DNA from: JBFLVN01 sp040758475
Lineage (GTDB): Bacteria > JAGRBM01
Length of the DNA stretch: 7,212 nucleotides
Assembly: GCA_040758475.1 (NCBI GenBank)
Contig: JBFLVN010000196.1
Location: forward strand, 1 to 7,212
Direction of reading: 5' to 3'
How positions within the stretch are numbered: position 1 is the stretch's first letter; the number at the start of each line of letters is the position of its first letter. Below, piece by piece: positions 1 to 5,817 of the stretch. The translations under genes and the position numbers were made by a program. The notes under the pieces were generated by a model. That model did no database searches. It saw only the letters and a program-made list of their open reading frames with translations, and had not been told where the DNA came from.

Positions 1-20
1 GACCGGCGGACTACTGGAAT

Positions 21-35
21 CGTGCAAATTGCACG
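21..35. promoter_or_regulatory. 15-bp perfect palindrome (7-1-7), possible operator
   Basis: CGTGCAA and TTGCACG flank a single central A. The site lies about 110 bp upstream of the oxidase start and is not followed by a T tract, so an operator is more likely than a terminator. I do not recognise the regulator. It could also belong to whatever gene lies left of the window. Confidence 0.35.
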
Positions 36-91
36 GCGGGGGGCATGAGAAAAATCATAAAAACTCTGGGGTTCGGGAAGTATGTTTGTAA

Positions 92-106
92 TGAAAATGA
101 TTTTCA
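92..106. promoter_or_regulatory. Fur-box-like operator upstream of the multicopper oxidase
   Basis: TGAAAATGATTTTCA is a perfect 7-1-7 inverted repeat. It differs from the 7-1-7 Fur consensus TGATAATnATTATCA at two symmetric positions only. Partial overlapping repeats continue to the left (86-106) and right (92-112), each matching 16 of 21 positions of the extended consensus, as in tandem Fur sites. It ends 41 bp before the oxidase ATG. A weak promoter can be drawn through it (TTGTAA at 86-91, AATCAT at 108-113), which would place the operator in the spacer and fit iron-dependent repression. A relative such as Zur or Mur could use a similar site. Confidence 0.6.
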
Positions 107-147
107 GAATCATTTATCAACACCCATCGCCCGAAAGGAACTCCCCC

Positions 148-1110
148 ATGAAACGGCTCCATGTCCTTGCCTGGCTCGCCGCCTTCCTCCCGGCGGCCTG
201 CGTCACCCAGTCTCCCCTCCCCTCTTACGAGTGCGCGACCCCCGCCGACGAGGCGGCCGCGGCCGACATCACCATGACCGCCCAGGACGCGGTGATCGAA
301 GCGGCGCCCGGCGTGTTCTTCCACGCCTGGACCTACGACGGGGACGTCCCCGGGCCGGTCCTCCGCATCCCGCTCGGGGAGACGCGGACCATCAAGCTCC
401 GGAACGATTCCCCCCGCCCGGCGAGCCTCCACTTCCACGGCGTCTCGTATGCGGAAACCGACGACGGCACCGCCGAGCACCCGGAGAGCATCGTCAACCC
501 GGGTTGCGCGCACATCTACACCGTCGAGGCCGTGCAGCCGGGCGTCTGGCCCTACCACAGCCACGTCGAACCGAGGAGCGAAATGGCCATGGGCCTCCAC
601 GGCGCCATCGTCGTCCCGGACCCCGCTGAAGCGGCGGCGGACCACGAATACTTCGTCTATCTGGGCCAGCTGGGGCTTGAGGAAGGCGAAGAGGGTGGCG
701 AGGAAGAGGAAGAAGGGGAAGGAGCCGGCGGGTCGGTCTTCTACATGACCATCAACGGCCGCCCCGGCACCGCCCAGGTGATCGAACTGGAAGGAAACTC
801 TTACGTGGTTTCCGAGGGGATGGCTAACGCCCAGGTGGGCGATCTCGTCCGCTGGCGGGTCGTGAGCGTCTCCCCCGACGACGTTCACACGTTCCACCTC
901 CACGGCCATCGCTGGTGCGACCGGGGCGGCGTCATGGTGGGCGGGGAATGCCCCGCGGGAACCCTGCCCACCGACAACGAAGATATTTTCCCGGCCCAGG
1001 GCATCTCGCTGGAGTACGTGGAAGATGCCCCGGGCCACTGGATGTTTCACTGCCACATCGTCGACCACGTAATCGACGGCATGATGGCCATGTACCACGT
1101 CGATCCTTGA
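148..1110 (+). CDS. Small two-domain multicopper oxidase (laccase-like), exported
   Basis: This 320-residue protein is a copper oxidase that passes electrons from a substrate to oxygen. All four copper-ligand blocks are visible: HFHG (H95, H97), HSH (H137, H139), HTFHLHG (H247, H250, H252), and HCHxxxHxxxxM (H301, C302, H303, H307, M312). Only the second domain carries the type-1 Cys; domain 1 has HSH in that place. That is the pattern of type-B two-domain oxidases such as small laccases, and the length suits two cupredoxin domains rather than three. Residues 1-18 form a hydrophobic leader ending in LPAAC, an imperfect lipobox, so the protein is exported and possibly lipid-anchored at C18. 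A Glu/Gly-rich loop spans about residues 177-195. The ATG at 148 was chosen because AAAGGAA lies 7 bp before it; the in-frame ATG at 82 would put the Fur-like site inside the gene. The substrate is unknown; the operator suggests iron (ferroxidase) or copper handling. Confidence 0.9.
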   Translation: MKRLHVLAWLAAFLPAACVTQSPLPSYECATPADEAAAADITMTAQDAVIEAAPGVFFHAWTYDGDVPGPVLRIPLGETRTIKLRNDSPRPASLHFHGVSYAETDDGTAEHPESIVNPGCAHIYTVEAVQPGVWPYHSHVEPRSEMAMGLHGAIVVPDPAEAAADHEYFVYLGQLGLEEGEEGGEEEEEGEGAGGSVFYMTINGRPGTAQVIELEGNSYVVSEGMANAQVGDLVRWRVVSVSPDDVHTFHLHGHRWCDRGGVMVGGECPAGTLPTDNEDIFPAQGISLEYVEDAPGHWMFHCHIVDHVIDGMMAMYHVDP

Positions 1111-1126
1111 TGTATAAGAAACCTCC

Positions 1127-1591
1127 ATGGGCTCCGGAAAAAAAGCGCCCCCCTCCCGGGGGGCCTTCTCCTTCTTCCATCCCCTGCGGGTGAGGTGGGC
1201 GGAAGTCGATCCCCAGGGGATCGTCTTCAACGCCAATTATTTCGTCTACGCCGACGTGGCGGTGACGGAGTACTTCCGCAAGATCGGCTTCGCCTTTCCG
1301 GACGGCCTTGCGCGATTCGGGACGGACCTTTTCGCCGTCAACGCTTCGGCCGACTTCTACGCCTCCGCCCGGTTCGACGCGGAGCTGGACCTGGGTGTCC
1401 GCGTGGCGCGCCTCGGAAGGACGAGCTTTGAGTTCGAGGTGGGCGTTTTCGAGAACGAAAAATCCCTGGTGAGTGTATCGCTGACCTACGTGAACGCGAC
1501 GCGGGACCAGTCCAGGGCCCCCACTCCCCTCCCCGAAGCCCTCGTCCAGGAAATCCTTTCCCTCGAAAAGACGCCGCCGGAACGGAAATAG
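1127..1591 (+). CDS. Acyl-CoA thioesterase, 4-hydroxybenzoyl-CoA thioesterase (YbgC/FadM-like) family
   Basis: A 154-residue single hotdog-fold enzyme, likely cytoplasmic, that hydrolyses acyl-CoA thioesters; the exact acyl group cannot be read from sequence. The family signature VRWAEVDPQGIVFNANYF begins at residue 22, with the catalytic Asp at D28 and the DPxG turn before the long helix. The C-terminal half carries the expected strands and ends with the common PLPEAL segment near residue 134. Length is usual for the family plus about 12 extra N-terminal residues. The ATG at 1127 is the only ATG before the domain; no good ribosome site precedes it. It begins 16 bp after the oxidase stop, on the same strand, so co-transcription is possible, but a GC hairpin covers codons 7-13. 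A terminator follows the gene. A metabolic link to the oxidase is not evident. Confidence 0.87.
   Translation: MGSGKKAPPSRGAFSFFHPLRVRWAEVDPQGIVFNANYFVYADVAVTEYFRKIGFAFPDGLARFGTDLFAVNASADFYASARFDAELDLGVRVARLGRTSFEFEVGVFENEKSLVSVSLTYVNATRDQSRAPTPLPEALVQEILSLEKTPPERK
1147..1180 (+). terminator. GC hairpin with pyrimidine tail at the start of the thioesterase gene
   Basis: GCCCCCC (1147-1153) pairs perfectly with GGGGGGC (1158-1164) around a TCCC loop. An A-rich run precedes it and the T-containing tail CTTCTCCTTCTTCC follows. It may end or attenuate transcription coming from the oxidase. The tail is not a clean T run, and the hairpin lies inside the thioesterase reading frame, so it may be coincidence from GC-rich codons. 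Confidence 0.35.
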
Positions 1592-1599
1592 GCCTTTCG

Positions 1600-1637
1600 C
1601 TCTTGTTCTCCGCCAGAGAACGAAACAGGAGTTTTTT
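1600..1637 (+). terminator. Intrinsic terminator after the thioesterase
   Basis: CTCTTGTT (1600-1607) pairs with AACAGGAG (1624-1631) over eight base pairs (one G-U). Six T residues (1632-1637) follow directly. The 16-nt loop can form a small inner CTC/GAG stem. An alternative inner hairpin uses GTTCTC (1605-1610) and GAGAAC (1616-1621). It starts 9 bp after the thioesterase stop, so it would end the oxidase-thioesterase transcript. Confidence 0.6.
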
Positions 1638-1755
1638 AGCGCTTTTCGGGCAAAGAACGTATCAAATCAGTACGGTCACCGCCTCAAAATCGGATGGCAC
1701 CACTCTTACTCTCCGGCAAACACCCGGTGGGGAACGCCACTCTATTTTCTTTTTC

Positions 1756-1784
1756 TTGAAAATCGGGGGCCGATCGCCTATAAT
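1756..1784 (+). promoter_or_regulatory. Sigma-70 promoter for the histidine kinase
   Basis: TTGAAA (1756-1761) and a perfect TATAAT (1779-1784) are separated by the ideal 17 bp. Transcription would start near 1791 and give a leader of about 80 nt before the kinase ATG at 1874. The stretch from the terminator to this promoter holds no convincing gene. The leader contains a short tandem GGGGTCA repeat. Confidence 0.75.
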
Positions 1785-1835
1785 GGTTTCAGTTAAAACA
1801 AATTCGGCAGCAGAGTTTTTCTTCTCCTTGAATGC

Positions 1836-1850
1836 GGGGTCAAGGGGTCA
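1836..1850 (+). repeat. Short tandem repeat GGGGTCA-A-GGGGTCA in the kinase leader
   Basis: Two exact 7-bp copies (1836-1842 and 1844-1850) are spaced at an 8-bp period, between the promoter and the kinase start. It could be a response-regulator half-site pair acting downstream of the promoter, or a scrap of a dispersed repeat. Only the repeat itself is certain. Confidence 0.4.
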
Positions 1851-1873
1851 GGTTGCTTTTGGGAGATCGGCCC

Positions 1874-3304
1874 ATGCAAACTCCGGCACCCGCCGCCTTT
1901 TCAAAAACTTCGTGCCGGGCGCTTCTCTGCCTGGGAGGCGCGGCGGCGGCTTCCGCCGTGCTCGCCTGGCTCTGCTTTGAGGGCTGGCGCAGCGGCCTGC
2001 TCGGAGCCCGGACGGCCTTCGCCTTCTCGGTGGCCGCCAACACGGCCGTCCTCTCGGTCCTGGTCTGGAAAAGTTCCCGCGTCCTGCGCCTTTCGGAGGA
2101 ACTGGAGAAAAGAGCCAGCGAGCAGGCCGAAGACCGGAGCGCCCAGATGCAGGCCATCCTCGATCGCACGACTGCCGTCGTCTACATCAAGGACCTCCAA
2201 GGCCGCTACCTCTTCGTCAACCGGGAATTCGAAAAACTCTTCCACGTCAACCGCATGGCGATGGTGGGAAAGCAGGATTACGATTTATTCCCCAAGGACC
2301 TGGCGGACGATTACCGCCGCAACGATGAACGGGCCCTGCGGGAAAAAGTGGTCGAGATCGAGGAATCGGCCGTCGTGGACGGGAAAATCCACTCCTACAT
2401 CTCGAACAAGTTCGCCCTGGAAGACCGGGAAGGACGGCCCTACGCTACTTGCGGCATCTCGACCGACATCACGGAGCTAAACCACCTTCACGAACATTTC
2501 GCCCAGGCTCAGAAGATGGATTCCATCTCGCGCCTCACGGCCGGGATCACCCACGATTTCAACAACCTCCTGACGATCATCATCAGCTATGCGACTCTCT
2601 TGAAACGCGGCCTTGCCAAAGGCACCAAGCAGTATGAAGCCGCCGAACAGATCGGGGAGGCGGGTGAACGGGGGGCGGCCCTTACGAAGCAACTCCTGGC
2701 CTTCAGCCGCAAGCAAATCCTCCAACCCCAGGCCGTCGACCTCAACGGCGTGATCGCCAGCACCGGGAAAATGCTCGGCCGCATTCTGGGGGAAGACGTC
2801 GAACTGATCCTGGCTCTCGCCGGGAATCCCGGCATGGTCAGGGGCGATCCGGTCCAGGTCGAGCAAATCCTTCTCAACCTCGCCGTCAACGCCCGCGACG
2901 CCATGCCGAGGGGCGGCAAGCTCACCATCGAAACGGCCGGCGTGGAACTAGGCCCCGGCTCCGCCGGGCGCCCGCCCGAAGCCCCGCCCGGCCCCTACGT
3001 CCTCCTCACGGTGAGCGATACGGGGTGCGGCATGAGCCAGGAAGTCCTCTCCCACATCTTCGAGCCCTTCTTCACCACGAAGGGACGTGGCAAAGGGACG
3101 GGCCTTGGCCTCTCGACCGTCTACGGAATCGTCCGGCAAAGCGGCGGCCACATCGAAGTCGGCAGCGAAACCGACAAGGGAACGGTCTTCAAAATCTACT
3201 TTCCACGGTCCAGCCCGCAGGCCCAACCTTCCCAGGCCCGCGAAAAGACGCAGGCCCCCCAGGGAACAGATGAAGCCGCCCTCCGCGTGGAACCGGCGGC
3301 TTGA
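1874..3304 (+). CDS. Membrane-anchored PAS sensor histidine kinase, no receiver domain
   Basis: A 476-residue sensor kinase. Two hydrophobic helices (about 14-35 and 46-65) anchor it, with almost no periplasmic loop, so sensing is probably cytoplasmic or in the membrane. A coiled linker (about 70-95) leads to one PAS domain (about 92-202), then the phospho-acceptor helix with H227 in the GITHDFNN motif typical of kinases that often carry a receiver. The ATPase domain shows the N box (N335, N339, D342), G1 box DTGCGM (382-387), F box FEPFFTTK (396-403) and G2 box GKGTGLGL. The chain ends in a Pro/Gln-rich tail of about 30 residues. The ATG at 1874 has GGGAG about 8 bp upstream; the in-frame ATG at 1832 lacks one and would add 14 residues. 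No response regulator lies in the window, so the partner is elsewhere. The gene converges with the chemoreceptor gene. The PAS ligand is unknown. Confidence 0.92.
   Translation: MQTPAPAAFSKTSCRALLCLGGAAAASAVLAWLCFEGWRSGLLGARTAFAFSVAANTAVLSVLVWKSSRVLRLSEELEKRASEQAEDRSAQMQAILDRTTAVVYIKDLQGRYLFVNREFEKLFHVNRMAMVGKQDYDLFPKDLADDYRRNDERALREKVVEIEESAVVDGKIHSYISNKFALEDREGRPYATCGISTDITELNHLHEHFAQAQKMDSISRLTAGITHDFNNLLTIIISYATLLKRGLAKGTKQYEAAEQIGEAGERGAALTKQLLAFSRKQILQPQAVDLNGVIASTGKMLGRILGEDVELILALAGNPGMVRGDPVQVEQILLNLAVNARDAMPRGGKLTIETAGVELGPGSAGRPPEAPPGPYVLLTVSDTGCGMSQEVLSHIFEPFFTTKGRGKGTGLGLSTVYGIVRQSGGHIEVGSETDKGTVFKIYFPRSSPQAQPSQAREKTQAPQGTDEAALRVEPAA
3273..3302. terminator. Hairpin between convergent kinase and chemoreceptor genes
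   Basis: AAGCCGCC (3273-3280) pairs perfectly with GGCGGCTT (3295-3302); the 14-nt loop can add a TCC/GGA inner stem. It overlaps the last codons and stop of the kinase gene and lies just past the chemoreceptor stop, so it could serve both strands. No T tract follows on either side, so it is a weaker terminator candidate than the other two. The 16 bp between the two stops hold nothing else. Confidence 0.4.
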
Positions 3305-3320
3305 GCAGCGCACGGAAAAT

Positions 3321-4802
3321 TTACGATTGACTGGGCCGCAGGCGGAACTTGGCGACGGTCTTGTCGAGAACGTCGGCCAGTTTGGCGAGCTCGCCCGCCG
3401 TCGTGGCCATTTCCTCGGCGCTCGAAGCGCCTTCGGTGGCCAGGGTGGCGATGTTCTCCACTTGAGTAGCTGCCTGATCGGAACTGGCCGCCTGCTGGGT
3501 CGTGGCTTCCGTGAGGGAAGCGACAAGGGCGTTCGTCTCCAGAGCGGCATCGGTAATCTGCCGGAGCGACTGGCTGAGCTGGGAACTAAGCGAAGTCCCC
3601 TTCGTCACCGCGTCTTTCACTTTCGTCATCGAATCCTGGACCAGCTTGACCCGGTCCTGGATAGCGAGCAGCTGGGAAGCGATTTCCCCGACGGAACTCG
3701 CGCTCTTCTGGGCCAGGTTCCCCACTTCCGAGGCCACGACCTCGAACCCCCGGCCGTGCTCTCCGGCGCGGGCGGCCTCGATCGAAGCGTTCAAGGCGAG
3801 GAGCCGCGTCTGGGAGGCGATCTCGCGGATGACGTCCACGATCCGGCCGATATCGCCGGCGAGGCCGGAGAGGTCCTCGATCTGGGAAGTCGTGTTCTCC
3901 ACGATTCCAGCGATCGAATCGAGCTGTCCGCTCGTCTGCTGGACGATGCCTCCTCCATCGTTGGCGATCCGCTTGGCCTTCTCGGAGGCCTCTTTGACGC
4001 GGCCCGTGTTTTCCGAGATCACCTGGACGCTCGAGGCGGTTTCCTCGGCCGACGTGGCGATCTCCCGCGAGAGTTCCGATTGCCGCCCGGCCCCCGCCGC
4101 CAGGGTATTGGAAGAAGCCGAAATCTGCGTAGCCGACGACATCAGGTTGCTGCTCGAAAGGCGGATCTCCGCGATCAATTTGCTCAGTTGCTCCACCATG
4201 TTCGCCATGGCCGAAAGGAGCTGGCCCGCCTCGTCCCCCCCGCCCGATTCCTCCACGTCCACGGCCAGATTGCCCTGGGCCAGTTCCCGGGCGACGTGGA
4301 CGGCGCGTTCGAGGGGCCTCGTAATGGAACGGGTCACGGCGAGCGAGAGGACGACAAGGATCACGAGCGCCGCCACCGCCACCACGGTCATGAGACGGAG
4401 CGAAGAGGCGGCGTCAGCTTCGGCTTTCTCAAAAGCCGCGCCCATGCGGGATTTGGACTCATCCGAAAGCCGTTGGAGGGATTCCTGCAACGTCAGGAAT
4501 TGTTTCTGCATCCGTTCGAGCGAACCCAGGAGTTCTTCGTCCTGGCTCCGGGAAATCATCCCGGCGCTCACCGAACGGGCGAGTTCGTAGTAGGCCTGGA
4601 AGTCGCGCTGAAGCTGCCCGGGAATTTCCGGACCGAGCACCGCCGCCGCCGTCTCCGCCGAAACGTGGGCCACGAATTCGTCCCGAAGCTCGTCGGCGGA
4701 AGAGAGCGCCAGGGGGTTCTCGGCCGCTACGGCGTCCTGGAACTGGCGCTGGACGCGCCCGAGCAATTCGAGAAGGGAACGGCTCAATATATTCAAATGC
4801 AA
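3321..4802 (-). CDS. Methyl-accepting chemotaxis protein, missing its N-terminal membrane helix
   Basis: A 493-residue open chemoreceptor frame. Residues about 8-133 are helical and look like the distal part of a four-helix-bundle sensor. A membrane helix spans about 136-157, followed by HAMP (about 158-210) and a long signalling coiled coil. The hairpin tip, about 321-364, contains QTRLLALNASIEAARAGE and GRGFEVVASEV, the contact site for CheA/CheW. The tip has Arg (R333) where the enteric receptors have Asn in QTNLLALNA. No CheR/CheB-docking pentapeptide is seen at the C-terminus. The first usable codon is TTG at 4802, with no clear ribosome site; a TGA at 4812-4814 blocks the frame upstream. 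A normal receptor needs a first membrane helix, which is absent, so the product may be inverted, cytoplasm-facing or non-functional. No other chemotaxis genes are nearby. Family call is certain; the 5' end is not. Confidence 0.88.
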   Translation of the reverse strand: MHLNILSRSLLELLGRVQRQFQDAVAAENPLALSSADELRDEFVAHVSAETAAAVLGPEIPGQLQRDFQAYYELARSVSAGMISRSQDEELLGSLERMQKQFLTLQESLQRLSDESKSRMGAAFEKAEADAASSLRLMTVVAVAALVILVVLSLAVTRSITRPLERAVHVARELAQGNLAVDVEESGGGDEAGQLLSAMANMVEQLSKLIAEIRLSSSNLMSSATQISASSNTLAAGAGRQSELSREIATSAEETASSVQVISENTGRVKEASEKAKRIANDGGGIVQQTSGQLDSIAGIVENTTSQIEDLSGLAGDIGRIVDVIREIASQTRLLALNASIEAARAGEHGRGFEVVASEVGNLAQKSASSVGEIASQLLAIQDRVKLVQDSMTKVKDAVTKGTSLSSQLSQSLRQITDAALETNALVASLTEATTQQAASSDQAATQVENIATLATEGASSAEEMATTAGELAKLADVLDKTVAKFRLRPSQS

Positions 4803-4815
4803 ACTGTCCGGTCAA
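4786..4815 (-). promoter_or_regulatory. Possible sigma-70 promoter at the chemoreceptor 5' end
   Basis: Reading the - strand, TTGACC (4815-4810) and TATATT (4791-4786) are separated by 18 bp. If used, transcription would start inside the annotated frame, near 4779, and translation would need a later start such as the GTG around residue 44. It may equally be chance in an AT-rich stretch. Confidence 0.3.
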
Positions 4816-4886
4816 AATAATGTGGACAATTGGATTATGACGCGGATCACCTGGATGGAGAAAATGACACAGAGCAGCAAAATCAC
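4815..4886 (-). pseudogene. Detached hydrophobic segment, possible first membrane helix of the chemoreceptor
   Basis: On the - strand, in the same frame as the chemoreceptor, 24 codons from a GTG at 4886 encode a strongly hydrophobic helix beginning VILLLCVIF. The frame is then stopped by TGA at 4814-4812, four codons before the TTG start used for the receptor. With that codon read through, the distance to the second membrane helix would be about 145 residues, the usual size of a four-helix-bundle sensor. Codons upstream of the GTG include Lys residues but no ATG, and another in-frame stop lies further up. It may be a decayed 5' end, a sequencing error, or chance. Confidence 0.35.
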
Positions 4887-4922
4887 ATGTAAAATCGGTT
4901 TATTCTTTCAAGCCATCCTCCC

Positions 4923-4951
4923 TTGAGGTCTGCGGCGAGAGGCGGTATAGC
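4923..4951 (+). promoter_or_regulatory. Possible promoter of the dehydrogenase-flavodoxin operon
   Basis: TTGAGG (4923-4928) and TATAGC (4946-4951) are 17 bp apart. Each hexamer matches four of six consensus bases. The -10 lies in the loop of an imperfect inverted repeat, GAGAGGC (4937-4943) against GCCGCTC (4950-4956), which could be an operator. Expected start is about 45 bp before the dehydrogenase ATG. Confidence 0.35.
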
Positions 4952-5003
4952 CGCTCCAAAATTGTTCTTTGGGCAAAAGGAAGAAAACGCCAAAGGGGAA
5001 ACC

Positions 5004-5813
5004 ATGACCAATCTCCAGGGGAAATGGGCCGTCGTGACGGGGGCTTCGAGCGGCATCGGGTGGGACATCGCTCACGTGCTGGCGGAAAAGGGGATGAACA
5101 TCATTCCGGTCGCCCGCCGGGAAGACCGCCTCCAGAAGCTCGCCGGGGAGCTCCGCGAAAAGCACAAGGTGGATGCCAAGGTGCTGGCCCTGGACCTGGG
5201 GAAATCGGGCGCGCCGCAAGAGCTCTACGACAAGGTGAAAGGCCTGGGCGTTTCTCCCGAAATTCTCATCAACAACGCGGGATTCGGGATCAAAGCGAAT
5301 TTCGCCGATACTTCGTGGGAACGCACGGAACAACTCCTTAATTTAAATCTCGTGAATCTCACTCACCTTACGAAACTCTTCCTCACCGATATGCTCAAGC
5401 GCGATTCGGGCTACATCCTCGAAGTGGCCAGCATCGGGGCCTATCAACCCACCCCCACGTACGCGACCTATGCGGCCGCCAAGAGCTACGTCCTCAATTT
5501 CGGGGAAGCCCTCAACTACGAACTCAAAAACACGGGCGTGGGAGTATCCGTTCTCACCCCCGGTGGGACACTTACCGAATTCATGCAGGTGGCGGGCCAG
5601 GAGGGGGGGGCGCTCGTCAAGCTCACCAGCATGACGAGCCGTAGCGTGGCCGAGATCGCCGTGCGCGGGCTCTTAAGGCGCAAGCCCAACATCCTCCCGG
5701 GATTTCGCAACTGGTTCACGGCGTTCTTAACGCGCTTTACGCCCCGGCGCATGACCGTGTTTCTGGCCGAGTGGGTCCTTCGCGATCCCAAAGCCCTCAA
5801 ACCGGCGGCCTGA
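5004..5813 (+). CDS. Short-chain dehydrogenase/reductase (classical SDR, NADP-type)
   Basis: A 269-residue cytoplasmic oxidoreductase of the classical SDR family, which interconverts alcohols and carbonyls. The Rossmann motif TGASSGIG is at 12-19, the Arg pair R38-R39 after the second strand suggests NADP(H), and NNAG is at 90-93. The catalytic set is N115, S143, Y156 and K160 (YAAAK), so the active site is complete. The overall pattern resembles the DltE/YqjQ-like group (COG0300); the substrate cannot be deduced. The C-terminal 45 residues are basic and aromatic (GFRNWFTAFLTRF) and could touch the membrane. ATG 5004 has AAAGGGGAA about 4 bp before it; the longer in-frame TTG at 4923 has no such site and would add 27 residues without family likeness. 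It is followed after 4 bp by the flavodoxin gene, so the two are almost certainly co-transcribed. Confidence 0.92.
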   Translation: MTNLQGKWAVVTGASSGIGWDIAHVLAEKGMNIIPVARREDRLQKLAGELREKHKVDAKVLALDLGKSGAPQELYDKVKGLGVSPEILINNAGFGIKANFADTSWERTEQLLNLNLVNLTHLTKLFLTDMLKRDSGYILEVASIGAYQPTPTYATYAAAKSYVLNFGEALNYELKNTGVGVSVLTPGGTLTEFMQVAGQEGGALVKLTSMTSRSVAEIAVRGLLRRKPNILPGFRNWFTAFLTRFTPRRMTVFLAEWVLRDPKALKPAA

Positions 5814-5817
5814 GAAT

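Noticed and set aside
55..1236. Long open frame of 393 codons on the - strand opposite the oxidase
   Set aside because: It mirrors the oxidase codons in GC-rich DNA, has no recognisable domain, and the + strand frame has complete copper motifs.
1698..1745. Faint likeness to a c-di-GMP (GEMM) riboswitch: GGCAAAC followed by a small CACC/GGTG stem and GGGGAACGCC
   Set aside because: The second helix and the conserved GCAAAGCC part are absent, and the element lies upstream of the kinase promoter, so it would not be in the transcript.
1603..1980. Open frame of 125 codons on the + strand running into the kinase
   Set aside because: It spans the terminator and promoter, has no family likeness and overlaps the kinase in another frame.
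3087..4820. Open frame of 577 codons on the + strand across the chemoreceptor
   Set aside because: Its translation is Arg/Gly/His-rich shadow sequence opposite a chemoreceptor with canonical motifs.
4837..4926. Small + strand frame of 29 codons with an ATG between the chemoreceptor and dehydrogenase genes
   Set aside because: No ribosome site, no recognisable product, and it competes with the hydrophobic segment on the other strand; mentioned only as part of the AT-rich island.
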